Shown here piece after piece: positions 8,989 to 15,998 of a DNA stretch of 64,000 bases (within the stretch, counting starts at the first letter, position 1; each line of letters starts with the position of its first letter). This DNA is from Sporolactobacillus putidus. GTDB taxonomy: Bacteria; Bacillota; Bacilli; Bacillales; Sporolactobacillaceae. The translations under genes and the position numbers were made by a program. Below the pieces are notes generated by a model. That model saw nothing but the letters and a program-made list of their open reading frames with translations. It had not been told where the DNA came from and searched no databases. The DNA lies in contig NZ_BMOK01000002.1 of the NCBI RefSeq assembly GCF_014647035.1, positions 186,001 to 250,000 on the forward strand. The letters run 5' to 3'.

Positions 8989-9181
8989 TGATCCTTCCTC
9001 CCAAGCCTTTTCCTGAAAAATCGCTGCAAATCCATGTATAGAATTTAGAGGACGAGTGAATAATAGGAGCTGGCAGCATCCTTTAAGATGTTGACCCAAC
9101 CGCGGATGCTTACGTTTCCCCATAAGTTTTCCGCCGGTTTCTCCTCTCCCATTGTCTTGCATCGATAGATGCTTAAAGACA

Positions 9182-9209
9182 AGCCCGCAGATTTCTGCGG
9201 GTTTCTTTT
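9182..9209. terminator. Hairpin terminator between ylbG and rsmD
   Basis: Perfect stem CCCGCAG/CTGCGGG with an ATTT-type loop. T-rich tails are better on the plus strand (TTTCTTTT) and moderate on the minus strand (TTGTCTTT). The only nearby transcription is on the minus strand, from ylbG. It abuts the dispersed repeat at 9210. Confidence 0.6.
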
Positions 9210-9360
9210 ACACTATAGGAAAGAATAAAAATTTTAAGGATCATAGTGTAAGCGACCGAACAGATCGCCGCGTCCTGCGGCATGTTCGGCATTAAGCCGT
9301 CCTGGCCCCCGCAACTAAGGCTCAGCCTGCGTCAGGGCTTGGCTTCGCCAAGTTTTCTAA
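9210..9360 (+). repeat. Dispersed repeat copy 1 (long form)
   Basis: It starts TACACTATAGGAAAG and returns as ATAGTGTA, an inverted repeat of eight bases around an A/T-rich core with AAAATTTT. It ends with GCAACTAAGGCTCAGCC and the hairpin CTTGGCTTCGCCAAG followed by TTTTCT. Between TAAGC and GCAACTAAGG lies an extra 57 nt (9254-9310). This insert folds as CCGAACA/TGTTCGG around GCCGC-GTCCT-GCGGC, followed by GCC-GTCCT-GGC. The short copies at 43157 and 52159 lack this insert. The 463 bases between rsmD and ylbG hold only this element, the terminator before it and unremarkable flanks. Confidence 0.85.
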
Positions 9361-9451
9361 TTGAAACGGCTTTTCTCCGAATGCTTGTACCAAACATCAT
9401 CAACTAACCCTGAATGCGTTCTTTTCATCCGTTGCCGCTCACCGCATCTTT

Positions 9452-9727
9452 TCAGTAATTGTAGATTTCATCCTTTTCTTCTCGTTTTGTTTTCCCTTTT
9501 TCGTAAGTTGTTCGTACCTCCTGAAGATGCGATTGCTCGATACTCTTCACAAATTTCATCCTAGCCAGCTGACTGACAACGAATTCCGTTGTTTCTCCGT
9601 TGCAGTACAGTATAGCGTATTTCATCTTTTTCGAGACGTAATGAACATATCCGTAACGTCTGAGAACACGCAAATATTTTAAATTATAGAGCCAGACAAC
9701 CAGCCCGTCTCTTTTTTGAAAAGGCAT
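9452..9727 (-). CDS. ylbG: YlbG, UPF0298/DUF2129 protein
   Basis: A 91-aa cytoplasmic protein of unknown function. Family features are the start KRDGLVVWLYNLKYLRVLRRYGYVHYVSKKMKYAILY and a basic, acidic-mixed tail (KGKTKREEKDE). AGGGGTGG lies about nine bases before the ATG. It follows ricF by 75 bases in the conserved ylbE-ricF-ylbG order. Family members are small and confined to Bacillales-type Firmicutes; no reaction is known. Confidence 0.9.
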   Translation of the reverse strand: MPFQKRDGLVVWLYNLKYLRVLRRYGYVHYVSKKMKYAILYCNGETTEFVVSQLARMKFVKSIEQSHLQEVRTTYEKGKTKREEKDEIYNY

Positions 9728-9802
9728 TGCCGCATACCACCCCTATTGAACCAGCTTACCTATCTTTGTCCGCTTTCCTTTTTATTTGAAACCCGCCTGT
9801 TC

Positions 9803-10240
9803 TTATCGGCACCCGCATTTGCCGCCGGAACCGCACCCTGTGCCGCAGGAGCGGTCAAAGAACGGGTCGCCTGTCGGCACTTTTATGGAATCCGAAACGG
9901 CGCGGGCAAGCTGCAGGCTTACCTGCCCGAGCAAGCTTCCCACCTCGTTCTCCGCTTTCCGATACTCGGCAACGAGCGGGTTCAGATCGACAGCGCGTTT
10001 CGCTTCCATCATTTGCCGGACAACCGCTTTAAAGTCCGGATGATAGCGTCCGAATCGCTGGACCTCATTATACTTTTCTCTGACCTGAACAAAGTGGCGA
10101 ATCAGTGCCTGCGCCGTTTCATCCCGGTCAATTTGCGCCCTGCAATCGGCGTAGCGCGCATACGGCTCCGAATGAATAAACATTTGAGCCAAATCGTCTG
10201 TCTCATCAAGGAGAGAAACATTTTCTATAGTAGCGATCAC
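9803..10240 (-). CDS. ricF: RicF (YlbF), subunit of the Ric/Y-complex
   Basis: A helical protein of the YlbF/YmcA family, 145 aa. In B. subtilis RicF joins RicA and RicT in an Fe-S-bearing complex that promotes RNase Y-dependent mRNA maturation, competence, biofilm and sporulation. The helical core is clear (DDLAQMFIHSEPYARY, MEAKRAVDLNPLVAEYRKAE). The C-terminus carries a cysteine cluster CGTGCGSGGKCGC, in line with the cluster-binding C-terminal cysteine of the family. The start is a GTG with GGGGGTGA six bases upstream. RicA and RicT are not in this window. Confidence 0.93.
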   Translation of the reverse strand: MIATIENVSLLDETDDLAQMFIHSEPYARYADCRAQIDRDETAQALIRHFVQVREKYNEVQRFGRYHPDFKAVVRQMMEAKRAVDLNPLVAEYRKAENEVGSLLGQVSLQLARAVSDSIKVPTGDPFFDRSCGTGCGSGGKCGCR

Positions 10241-10344
10241 TTTTTGTCACCCCCGGCTTAATTAAAATATACAACAAATGAAGGGAAAGTTCCATTCAGG
10301 CATATGATATCTGCGCCGTGGACGGTTCCCGTCCCGCGAACCGC

Positions 10345-10620
10345 TTAATTTTCTCCGGTGTCGCTCTGTTCGGCCTTTTTTTGACGCTCCGCGCCCATAG
10401 CCTGAGCTACACTCATCATCAGCAGAAGCATATTCGCCTGATTATTCAGTCTGTCGAGTCTCTGACCGAATGTTCGTCCGAAATAAAAATCGGCCTCATG
10501 TTTTAGCCCGGCCAAATCCTGAGGCGACCGGCTGAGCCTGCGGTACCATTCAGGATGCAGGCGCACGAACAGCCTCTCCTCGGGTCTCTCATCCAGATAG
10601 CGTTGAACATCCCGCCTCAA
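10345..10620 (-). CDS. ylbE: YlbE-like protein
   Basis: A 91-aa small protein of unknown function. It is recognised by LRRDVQRYLDERPEERLFVR followed by HPEWYRRLSRSPQDL, the core of the YlbE family, and a hydrophobic stretch NMLLLMMSVAQAMG near the end. The open frame extends far upstream in a repetitive basic sequence that is a shadow of ylbD. The TTG at 10620 lies six bases beyond the ylbD stop with AAGGGAT upstream. It is translated in series with ylbD. Confidence 0.82.
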   Translation of the reverse strand: MRRDVQRYLDERPEERLFVRLHPEWYRRLSRSPQDLAGLKHEADFYFGRTFGQRLDRLNNQANMLLLMMSVAQAMGAERQKKAEQSDTGEN

Positions 10621-10625
10621 TAATC

Positions 10626-11078
10626 TCAATCCCTTCGAAAGAAAAATGGTCTTTGCCCATCGCCCGTCCTGTCCGAAGCCGGGGGAGCGGGCGCGGCACC
10701 GGACACGTTTTGTCCGCTGTTCTGCCCTGGCTGGCCATTTTGTCCGCCGTCCTGCCTGAACTGTCCGATAAACGTCTGAATGCCTGTCAGTGCGCCGCTC
10801 AACGTGTCCAGTCTTTCCTGCCATTGTTTTGTATCTATTTTATCAACTGCTTTCAGCACATTATTCCAGTTAAATACAGGCCTGGTCTCCTTCTTTTTCT
10901 TTTCGATGTCCACGCCGTATGTTTTCCAGATTTCATGCGATTCGCCGAAGATCACCCAGTCATCGAAAACGTCGCTCCATTTTTTGTCTTTGCTCCGGAC
11001 ATGATTGACGATTTCCGGATGATCGCGCAGAAAAGATTTAAACCGTTTGATTGCTTCATTCGTTTTCTCCTCAGCCAT
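10626..11078 (-). CDS. ylbD: YlbD, spore coat-associated protein
   Basis: A 150-aa protein of the YlbD coat family. It begins MAEEKTNEAIKRFKSFLRDHPEIV, with the typical WSDVFDDWVIFGESHEIWKTYG. The C-terminal quarter is Gln/Gly/Pro-rich (GGQNGQPGQNSGQNVSG) and probably disordered, longer than in B. subtilis. The ATG at 11078 has AAGGAG upstream; the longer frame begins in a hydrophobic stretch unlike the family. It is operonic with ylbE. A role in the outer spore coat is inferred from the family only. Confidence 0.85.
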   Translation of the reverse strand: MAEEKTNEAIKRFKSFLRDHPEIVNHVRSKDKKWSDVFDDWVIFGESHEIWKTYGVDIEKKKKETRPVFNWNNVLKAVDKIDTKQWQERLDTLSGALTGIQTFIGQFRQDGGQNGQPGQNSGQNVSGAAPAPPASDRTGDGQRPFFFRRD

Positions 11079-11204
11079 TTGTCCGTACACTCCTTCCACA
11101 GCTCTTTCTACAATCATCATAATCATCAGTAAATAAAGATGTGCGCCCAAAATAAAAAAATATCGGCAGCCGGCGTCTCGTATTTTCCCACGGTGCATTC
11201 TCGT

Positions 11205-12266
11205 TTACGGATTCATCGGCTGCACAAAATCCTGTGTATAATAATTCTGATAGGATCCGACACCTAACTCAGTAAAAGAGCCATTCAACAGATTCTTTCG
11301 ATGATCAATGCTGTTCAGCCATCCAAGCGTGACCGCGATCGCATCCGGATATCTTGCCGCAATATTTTCGCCGGCAATCTGAAAAAGAATATTTTCCTTT
11401 TCAAGACGCGTTTTTAAATCGCCCGACCACTTCGAGTCATGGGAAAAATAATTTTTCTGCTTCATTTCCTCGCTATGCTGATACGCGGCCTGGTAAGCGG
11501 CATCGCTCCATTTCAGCGGCTGTTCTTTAAAACGCAGGCGGAGAAGGTTGCTGATGTCGAAGATTTCCTGATCCTCAGCCTGATTGACAGCCTTCCATTC
11601 CGAGTCGGAAAGAGCAGGTTCTGCGGGCAGACTGCCCAGGTAAATCATTGAATATGGATGCTGCCTTACCAGAACATCGGAAGACATGTAGCGTACACCA
11701 ACCAGGCTGTTTGTCACATGATCATAATTCAACTGCACCCAGTCGCTGCCAAACTTGATCAAAGGCCGAATCATCATATCTTCTTCACTTAAATCAAAAT
11801 CGATTTTTGTTCCCTTGTAAGTCAAAGAAACTGTTTTCGAAACCGGCACGTTATCGTAAATCTTCTTATATCGCCCTTCGATAACAAATGGCGGTGTCAT
11901 CAGTTTTTTCCCAAGCGCGTAAATGGTGGTCACCTGGTGAGTCGCCTTATCAATGCCGATCTGCAGGTAACTTTCACTGCCCGTTCCATAGATTAGCCAC
12001 TGATAACCATATTTGGTATCATCGATACGTTCCGGTTTTCCTAACACCTTCAGGATATCGGATTGACTTTTCCCCATAAATGTGTGTATCCCATTTTTCG
12101 GAATTTTCGAACTGGAATGCATTTGGGGTACAACGGCAGGCACCTTATGATTGTTGATCTGAATGTTTTGGCCAGCTGAAGAATCGCTCACGAGGCTTAT
12201 CAGAAATGTTCCTGCAAAAACGATGACGGCAATGGAAAAAATGATCAGATTGATTTTCCGTATCAT
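11205..12266 (-). CDS. ylbC: Membrane-anchored CAP-domain protein YlbC
   Basis: About 353 aa. An N-terminal signal anchor (INLIIFSIAVIVFAGTFLISLV) is followed by a CAP-associated N-terminal domain with two repeats (GIHTFMGKSQSDILKVLGKPERI and KVSVSKT-type segments). It ends in a CAP/SCP-like domain (LLRLRFKEQPLKWSDAAYQAAYQHSEEMKQKNYFSH truncated here for length), with the usual HSEEM and YFSHDS histidines and GENIAARYP, WLNSIDHRKNLLN and ELGVGSY. Such proteins are secreted or membrane-tethered with unknown substrate. The second of two adjacent ATGs is better spaced from GGAGG. Confidence 0.9.
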   Translation of the reverse strand: MIRKINLIIFSIAVIVFAGTFLISLVSDSSAGQNIQINNHKVPAVVPQMHSSSKIPKNGIHTFMGKSQSDILKVLGKPERIDDTKYGYQWLIYGTGSESYLQIGIDKATHQVTTIYALGKKLMTPPFVIEGRYKKIYDNVPVSKTVSLTYKGTKIDFDLSEEDMMIRPLIKFGSDWVQLNYDHVTNSLVGVRYMSSDVLVRQHPYSMIYLGSLPAEPALSDSEWKAVNQAEDQEIFDISNLLRLRFKEQPLKWSDAAYQAAYQHSEEMKQKNYFSHDSKWSGDLKTRLEKENILFQIAGENIAARYPDAIAVTLGWLNSIDHRKNLLNGSFTELGVGSYQNYYTQDFVQPMNP

Positions 12267-12386
12267 CATTTCCTCCTTCTAAACCTTGAGTACTTTTCCC
12301 ATTATTATATCAATTCTTTTACTTAACGGGAAAAATAACTTCCGTGTAACGAAACTTCTTCTCCCTGAGCCTCTTCAGCAGCACGA

Positions 12387-12920
12387 TTAATAGTCGCCTT
12401 CAGACAGGAGAACCACCCAGACCTGCCCTTCTTTTCCGATTGCGTGACCGGCACCGATTCTTTTTAACGTTTTCCTTTTTATAAGTTGTTCTTCATGATC
12501 GGACAAGCGTCCAGAGACCGGTGAAACCCGTTCTTTAAGGGAGGCGCGGTATACCAGCGCAGCGATTTGGCCACCGGGACGTCCAAGATGGTCGAACAGT
12601 CGGGTAATTTTCGGCACATCGACCTGCCTGATCCGTCCCGCAGCCAGATCTTCGGCCGAAAGACGCGCGAACCGGAACAGATCCCAGTCCGTTTCGAGCA
12701 CGGGCAATGCGGCAGCCTGCCTCTGTTTATTAATGCGGTTTGTCAGCAGTCTTTCTGAGAAATAGACAGGAGAAAAGTGATTTCCGCTTTGAGGAGACGA
12801 CGTCAATTGTTCTTCCGCTGTCTGAACGGTCCCTGCGTGCGTGATCAACCCGCAACCGGCAATGAGAGTAAAAACAGCGAAAAAAAAACTGAGAATCCTG
12901 AAAAAGGCTGTTCTTTTCAT
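12387..12920 (-). CDS. Divergent CAP-like lipoprotein
   Basis: A 177-aa exported protein. The signal sequence SFFFAVFTLIAGC ends in a lipobox (IAGC), Cys at about residue 23. The mature part aligns by eye with a CAP domain: LLTNRINKQRQAAALPVL at the front and KRIGAGHAIGKEGQVWVVLLSEG at the back. The central histidines and the active-site-like HSEEM/YFSH motifs of YlbC are gone, so it is likely a degenerate, non-catalytic relative. AAGGAGGAA lies before the ATG. It lies 121 bases upstream of ylbC and looks like a local duplicate that has drifted. Confidence 0.7.
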   Translation of the reverse strand: MKRTAFFRILSFFFAVFTLIAGCGLITHAGTVQTAEEQLTSSPQSGNHFSPVYFSERLLTNRINKQRQAAALPVLETDWDLFRFARLSAEDLAAGRIRQVDVPKITRLFDHLGRPGGQIAALVYRASLKERVSPVSGRLSDHEEQLIKRKTLKRIGAGHAIGKEGQVWVVLLSEGDY

Positions 12921-13014
12921 CTTGCTTCCTCCTTCGTCATCCAGCTTCATTTTCGCCAAAACCCGCTGCCGCTAAACACCTGAAGGCGGTATCCCATGTG
13001 CTATAAAACAATCA

Positions 13015-13515
13015 TTAAAGAAGCTTGGCCATATAAAATTCATCCACGTGTTCACCATCCTGGACAACCGCCGCTTTGCGCGTTCCCTCTACTTGAAATC
13101 CCGTTGTTCCATAAAACAGCATCCCCGGACGGTTGTTTGCCGTGACAGCCAGTTCCAGACGGAAAATGCCGTTTTCTTTTGCCCAGTTTTCAGCTTTTTC
13201 AAGCAGAAGCCTGCCATAACCGAGCCGTCTCCACGCTTTAAGTACACCGGTCACAATCCGGGCACGATGACTGATCCTTTTCTGTTCATTGCCTATTGCA
13301 GCCGTGAAACCGATCATTTGTCCATCCCGTTCGGCAGCAAATAATGCGGTATGCGCCAGCTTTTCTATTTTTTTAAGGCGCTCATTCATTTGCGCTGCGG
13401 TCGTCAAGAGCTCGTCCTGTTGAAAAAGCATCAAATATGTTTCATGGTCCAGTGCGCGCTTGAGCTGCAGGAATGCCACTGCATCCGCCGCCGTAATTTT
13501 TCTGATAACCGCCAT
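13015..13515 (-). CDS. GNAT-family N-acetyltransferase
   Basis: A 166-aa protein with the GNAT acetyl-CoA fold. Motif A is visible as GVLKAWRRLGYGRLLLEKAENWAKE (R/Q-x-x-G-x-G/A) and motif B as LELAVTANNRPGMLFYGTTGF. The beginning AVIRKITAADAVAFLQL is typical of RimI-like and small-molecule acetyltransferases. The substrate cannot be read from sequence. GGGAG lies eight bases before the ATG at 13515; an upstream GTG is too close to it. It is a monocistronic gene between two terminator-bearing regions and is not part of the B. subtilis order. Confidence 0.88.
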   Translation of the reverse strand: MAVIRKITAADAVAFLQLKRALDHETYLMLFQQDELLTTAAQMNERLKKIEKLAHTALFAAERDGQMIGFTAAIGNEQKRISHRARIVTGVLKAWRRLGYGRLLLEKAENWAKENGIFRLELAVTANNRPGMLFYGTTGFQVEGTRKAAVVQDGEHVDEFYMAKLL

Positions 13516-13573
13516 TTCTTTCACTCCCTTTCCCCTGAATATTTACATACTATTCTATTGTTTCAGGAGAGGA

Positions 13574-13621
13574 ACATGCGAAAAAGCCGGGAAAGATCTT
13601 CCCCGGCTTTTTCGCATGTTT
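13574..13621. terminator. Strong terminator after ctaB
   Basis: Near-perfect long stem, arms ACATGCGAAAAAGCCGGG and CCCCGGCTTTTTCGCATGT, with loop AAAGATCTT. Lying just after the ctaB stop, it ends minus-strand transcription and insulates the acetyltransferase gene. Confidence 0.85.
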
Positions 13622-13644
13622 TCTGTTATCTGAACCGTTGATCG

Positions 13645-14577
13645 CTAAAAGAGCGTCGAAACAATCATGGCAATAAATAAAAGCGTCATGTAGTTCAGGG
13701 AGGCAACAAACATGATTCTCGACCATTTCACCGTGTTTCCTGTATAAAGTCCGTACACCGCAAGAGCAAGCCAGCCAAAGCCGAGAATCGCTGCGGCCGC
13801 CGTATAAATGACACCAAGCGAATAGAGAAGCAGTGAAGTCGGAACAAGGACGGCAACGTAAATGATCATCTGACGCTTCGTGATCTCGAACCCGGCCACT
13901 ACCGGAAGCATCGGAATGCCTGCACGCCGATATTCTTCAACACGCTTAATGGCCAGAGCGAGAAAATGAGGAGGCTGCCACAGAAACATGATCATGAACA
14001 GTAGCCAGGGAACAGGTGAATTCAATGAAGGATCGATTGCCGCCCAGCCGATAATCGGCGGAACCGCCCCAGCGACGCTTCCGACAATGGTATTGATCGA
14101 ATGAGTCCGTTTCAGCCACATCGTGTAAATCATGACGTAGACGATCAGACCGATGAATCCAAATAGCGCGGCGGTCTGGGAAGCCGCAAGAAGAGCCGCA
14201 AGCCCGGTAAGGGAGAGAACCATTCCCATTGCCAGGACTTTTCTCCCTTCAAGCTTTCCCGTAGCCGAGGGGCGTTCCTGCGTTCGTTTCATTAATTGAT
14301 CGATATCGCGGTCAATATAGTTGTTGAGTGAGCATCCTCCCGCAATAACCAGCCCTGTCCCTGCCAGAACAAAAAGCACAGGGAAAATAAAACTGGATAA
14401 AGATTGCTGGGTGTAATAGAGTGCAAGCCAGACGCCTGTAAAAGCAGTAATCAGGTTTGAATTGACGATCCCCATTTTCACCGTTGTCAGGACGTCTTTA
14501 AACGTCATTCCGACCGCAGTGGATTCGAGTGTCTCTTTCTTCTCAAATGTTTGGCTGGATGCAATCGTTTTATTCAT
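13645..14577 (-). CDS. ctaB: Protoheme IX farnesyltransferase (heme O synthase)
   Basis: Integral-membrane UbiA-family prenyltransferase that adds farnesyl to heme B, giving heme O. It is 310 aa with about nine helices. The first Asp-rich motif is NNYIDRDIDQLMKRTQERP, followed by GKLEGRKVL; the second site includes RVEEYRRAGIPMLPVV. The ATG at 14577 has GAAGG upstream; the longer frame is basic and unlike the family. It diverges from ctaA, with 401 bases between starts. The cytochrome c oxidase genes ctaCDEFG, which normally follow, are not here. Confidence 0.96.
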   Translation of the reverse strand: MNKTIASSQTFEKKETLESTAVGMTFKDVLTTVKMGIVNSNLITAFTGVWLALYYTQQSLSSFIFPVLFVLAGTGLVIAGGCSLNNYIDRDIDQLMKRTQERPSATGKLEGRKVLAMGMVLSLTGLAALLAASQTAALFGFIGLIVYVMIYTMWLKRTHSINTIVGSVAGAVPPIIGWAAIDPSLNSPVPWLLFMIMFLWQPPHFLALAIKRVEEYRRAGIPMLPVVAGFEITKRQMIIYVAVLVPTSLLLYSLGVIYTAAAAILGFGWLALAVYGLYTGNTVKWSRIMFVASLNYMTLLFIAMIVSTLF

Positions 14578-14978
14578 TTCCAGACCTTCTTTCCAAGAAA
14601 TAACCGGTACTTTACCCGCTCTTTTGTGCGGCAAGGCATTTTCTCCATCGTACCGAAAACTTCTAAATTTGTATCTTCTTATACTCAATCTCTCAGCAGC
14701 TCTTTTTTAGATCCGTTCTGCAAAATTTGCTGTTAAAAGTGAAAAATTTCCTTTCCTATTTTTAATTATATATGATGGCGGCCGCTTTGTCTGTAATAAA
14801 ACACAATGATATTTATCACGTTGCCTTGAAAGCAAGCCGACAATGTTCAAACAAAACAAGAGCCGACATTCTCCCAAACGCAGCCTGATCTGTTAGAATA
14901 TAATTGTAGAAGGGCTCTTGAACCACCCTTTGCATGTTCAAGAAAAACTTGGAAACAGAGGAAAACAGGGGGATACAT
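14578..14978. other. Divergent ctaB/ctaA intergenic region
   Basis: No gene was found in these 401 bases. A plus-strand TATAAT (about 14897-14902) lies about 80 bases before ctaA, but no consensus -35 is present. In B. subtilis ctaA is activated by ResD, and a weak -35 would fit an activated promoter; that is inference. The ctaB side is A/T-rich, without a recognisable promoter. Confidence 0.4.
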
Positions 14979-15887
14979 ATGAAAGACCGTTACTTGAGAA
15001 TAGTGAGCATCGCCGGTGTATTGTCTGTTCTGATCGTTGTCCTGATGGGCGCTCTTGTAACAAACACCGGGTCGGCGTACGGCTGCGGAAACAACTGGCC
15101 GCTCTGCAACGGACAGGTGATTCCGACTGCCGACAAGCAGCAAACATGGATTGAGTTCAGCCACCGGATCGTGTCCGGAATTGCTTCTATTTTAACCGTC
15201 ATCCAGGCAATCTGGATATGGATACAATTGAAAAAAGTGAAAGAGATCCGATTCCTTGCAATCGCTTCTGTATTTTTTATCTTTCTCCAGGCTTTTCTTG
15301 GAGCGGCCGCCGTTGTCTGGGGACAGTCGTCGCCTGTCCTGGCCCTCCATTTCGGTGTATCACTGCTTTCATTCGCCAGCATGCTTCTGATCGCTTTTAT
15401 CGTTTTTGAGGAAACGCTGCCGCGCGCCCACCGGATTGTGCCGCCGATTCACCGTGGCATGCGATGGAATTTCATTCTGCTGAGTGTCTATTCTTATATC
15501 CTTATTTATTCAGGCGCCTTCGTCCGCCATACCGAATCCACCCTTGGATGCACGGACTTTCCGCTCTGCAACGGACGTTTGTTCCCGGAACCGCTGGTCA
15601 GCAAAGCGGGTATCCAGTACCTGCACCGCGTTCTGGCATTCATCATTCTTGTCTGGCTGATTATTACACTGATCGTCTGTTTGAAACGCTATAAAAATAT
15701 TCCGAGCCTGTCCATCGTTTTGTTTATATCGCTTATTTTCATATTTCTTCAGTCCGTTTCCGGAATCATCATCATTAAGTCGAATATGGCACTCTATTCG
15801 TTGATTTTGCACGCCCTGTTCGTCACCTGTTTCTTTGGATTACTGATGATTCTGCTCATGCTGGGCCTTAGAAAGACTAACGGGTAA
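14979..15887 (+). CDS. ctaA: Heme A synthase CtaA
   Basis: Oxidises heme O to heme A in the membrane. It is 302 aa with eight predicted helices in two four-helix halves. Paired extracellular cysteines appear in GCGNNWPLCNG (first half) and GCTDFPLCNG (second half). Heme-ligand histidines are seen in EFSHRIVSG, LALHFGVSL, QYLHRVLAF and LILHALFVT. GGGGGATACAT precedes the ATG at 14979; 15 codons of upstream frame were discarded. With CtaB it supplies heme A for an aa3-type oxidase. Confidence 0.96.
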   Translation: MKDRYLRIVSIAGVLSVLIVVLMGALVTNTGSAYGCGNNWPLCNGQVIPTADKQQTWIEFSHRIVSGIASILTVIQAIWIWIQLKKVKEIRFLAIASVFFIFLQAFLGAAAVVWGQSSPVLALHFGVSLLSFASMLLIAFIVFEETLPRAHRIVPPIHRGMRWNFILLSVYSYILIYSGAFVRHTESTLGCTDFPLCNGRLFPEPLVSKAGIQYLHRVLAFIILVWLIITLIVCLKRYKNIPSLSIVLFISLIFIFLQSVSGIIIIKSNMALYSLILHALFVTCFFGLLMILLMLGLRKTNG

Positions 15888-15934
15888 AACAACGAATGAA
15901 TTTCTGCAATGGAATCGCTTGATTATAGACATTG

Positions 15935-15968
15935 AAAAAAGGAGGAGCCTTTGCCCCTCCTTTTTTTG
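15935..15968. terminator. Bidirectional terminator between ctaA and pyc
   Basis: GGAGG/CCTCC stem flanked by A6 and T7 runs, placed between the convergent ctaA and pyc genes. Confidence 0.8.
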
Positions 15969-15998
15969 TTGAATTCCATTCGCAGTCTTTTAATGTTT

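Noticed and set aside
14578-14978. ResD box in the ctaA promoter
   Set aside because: Known regulation in B. subtilis suggested it, but no sequence here could be told from A/T-rich background.
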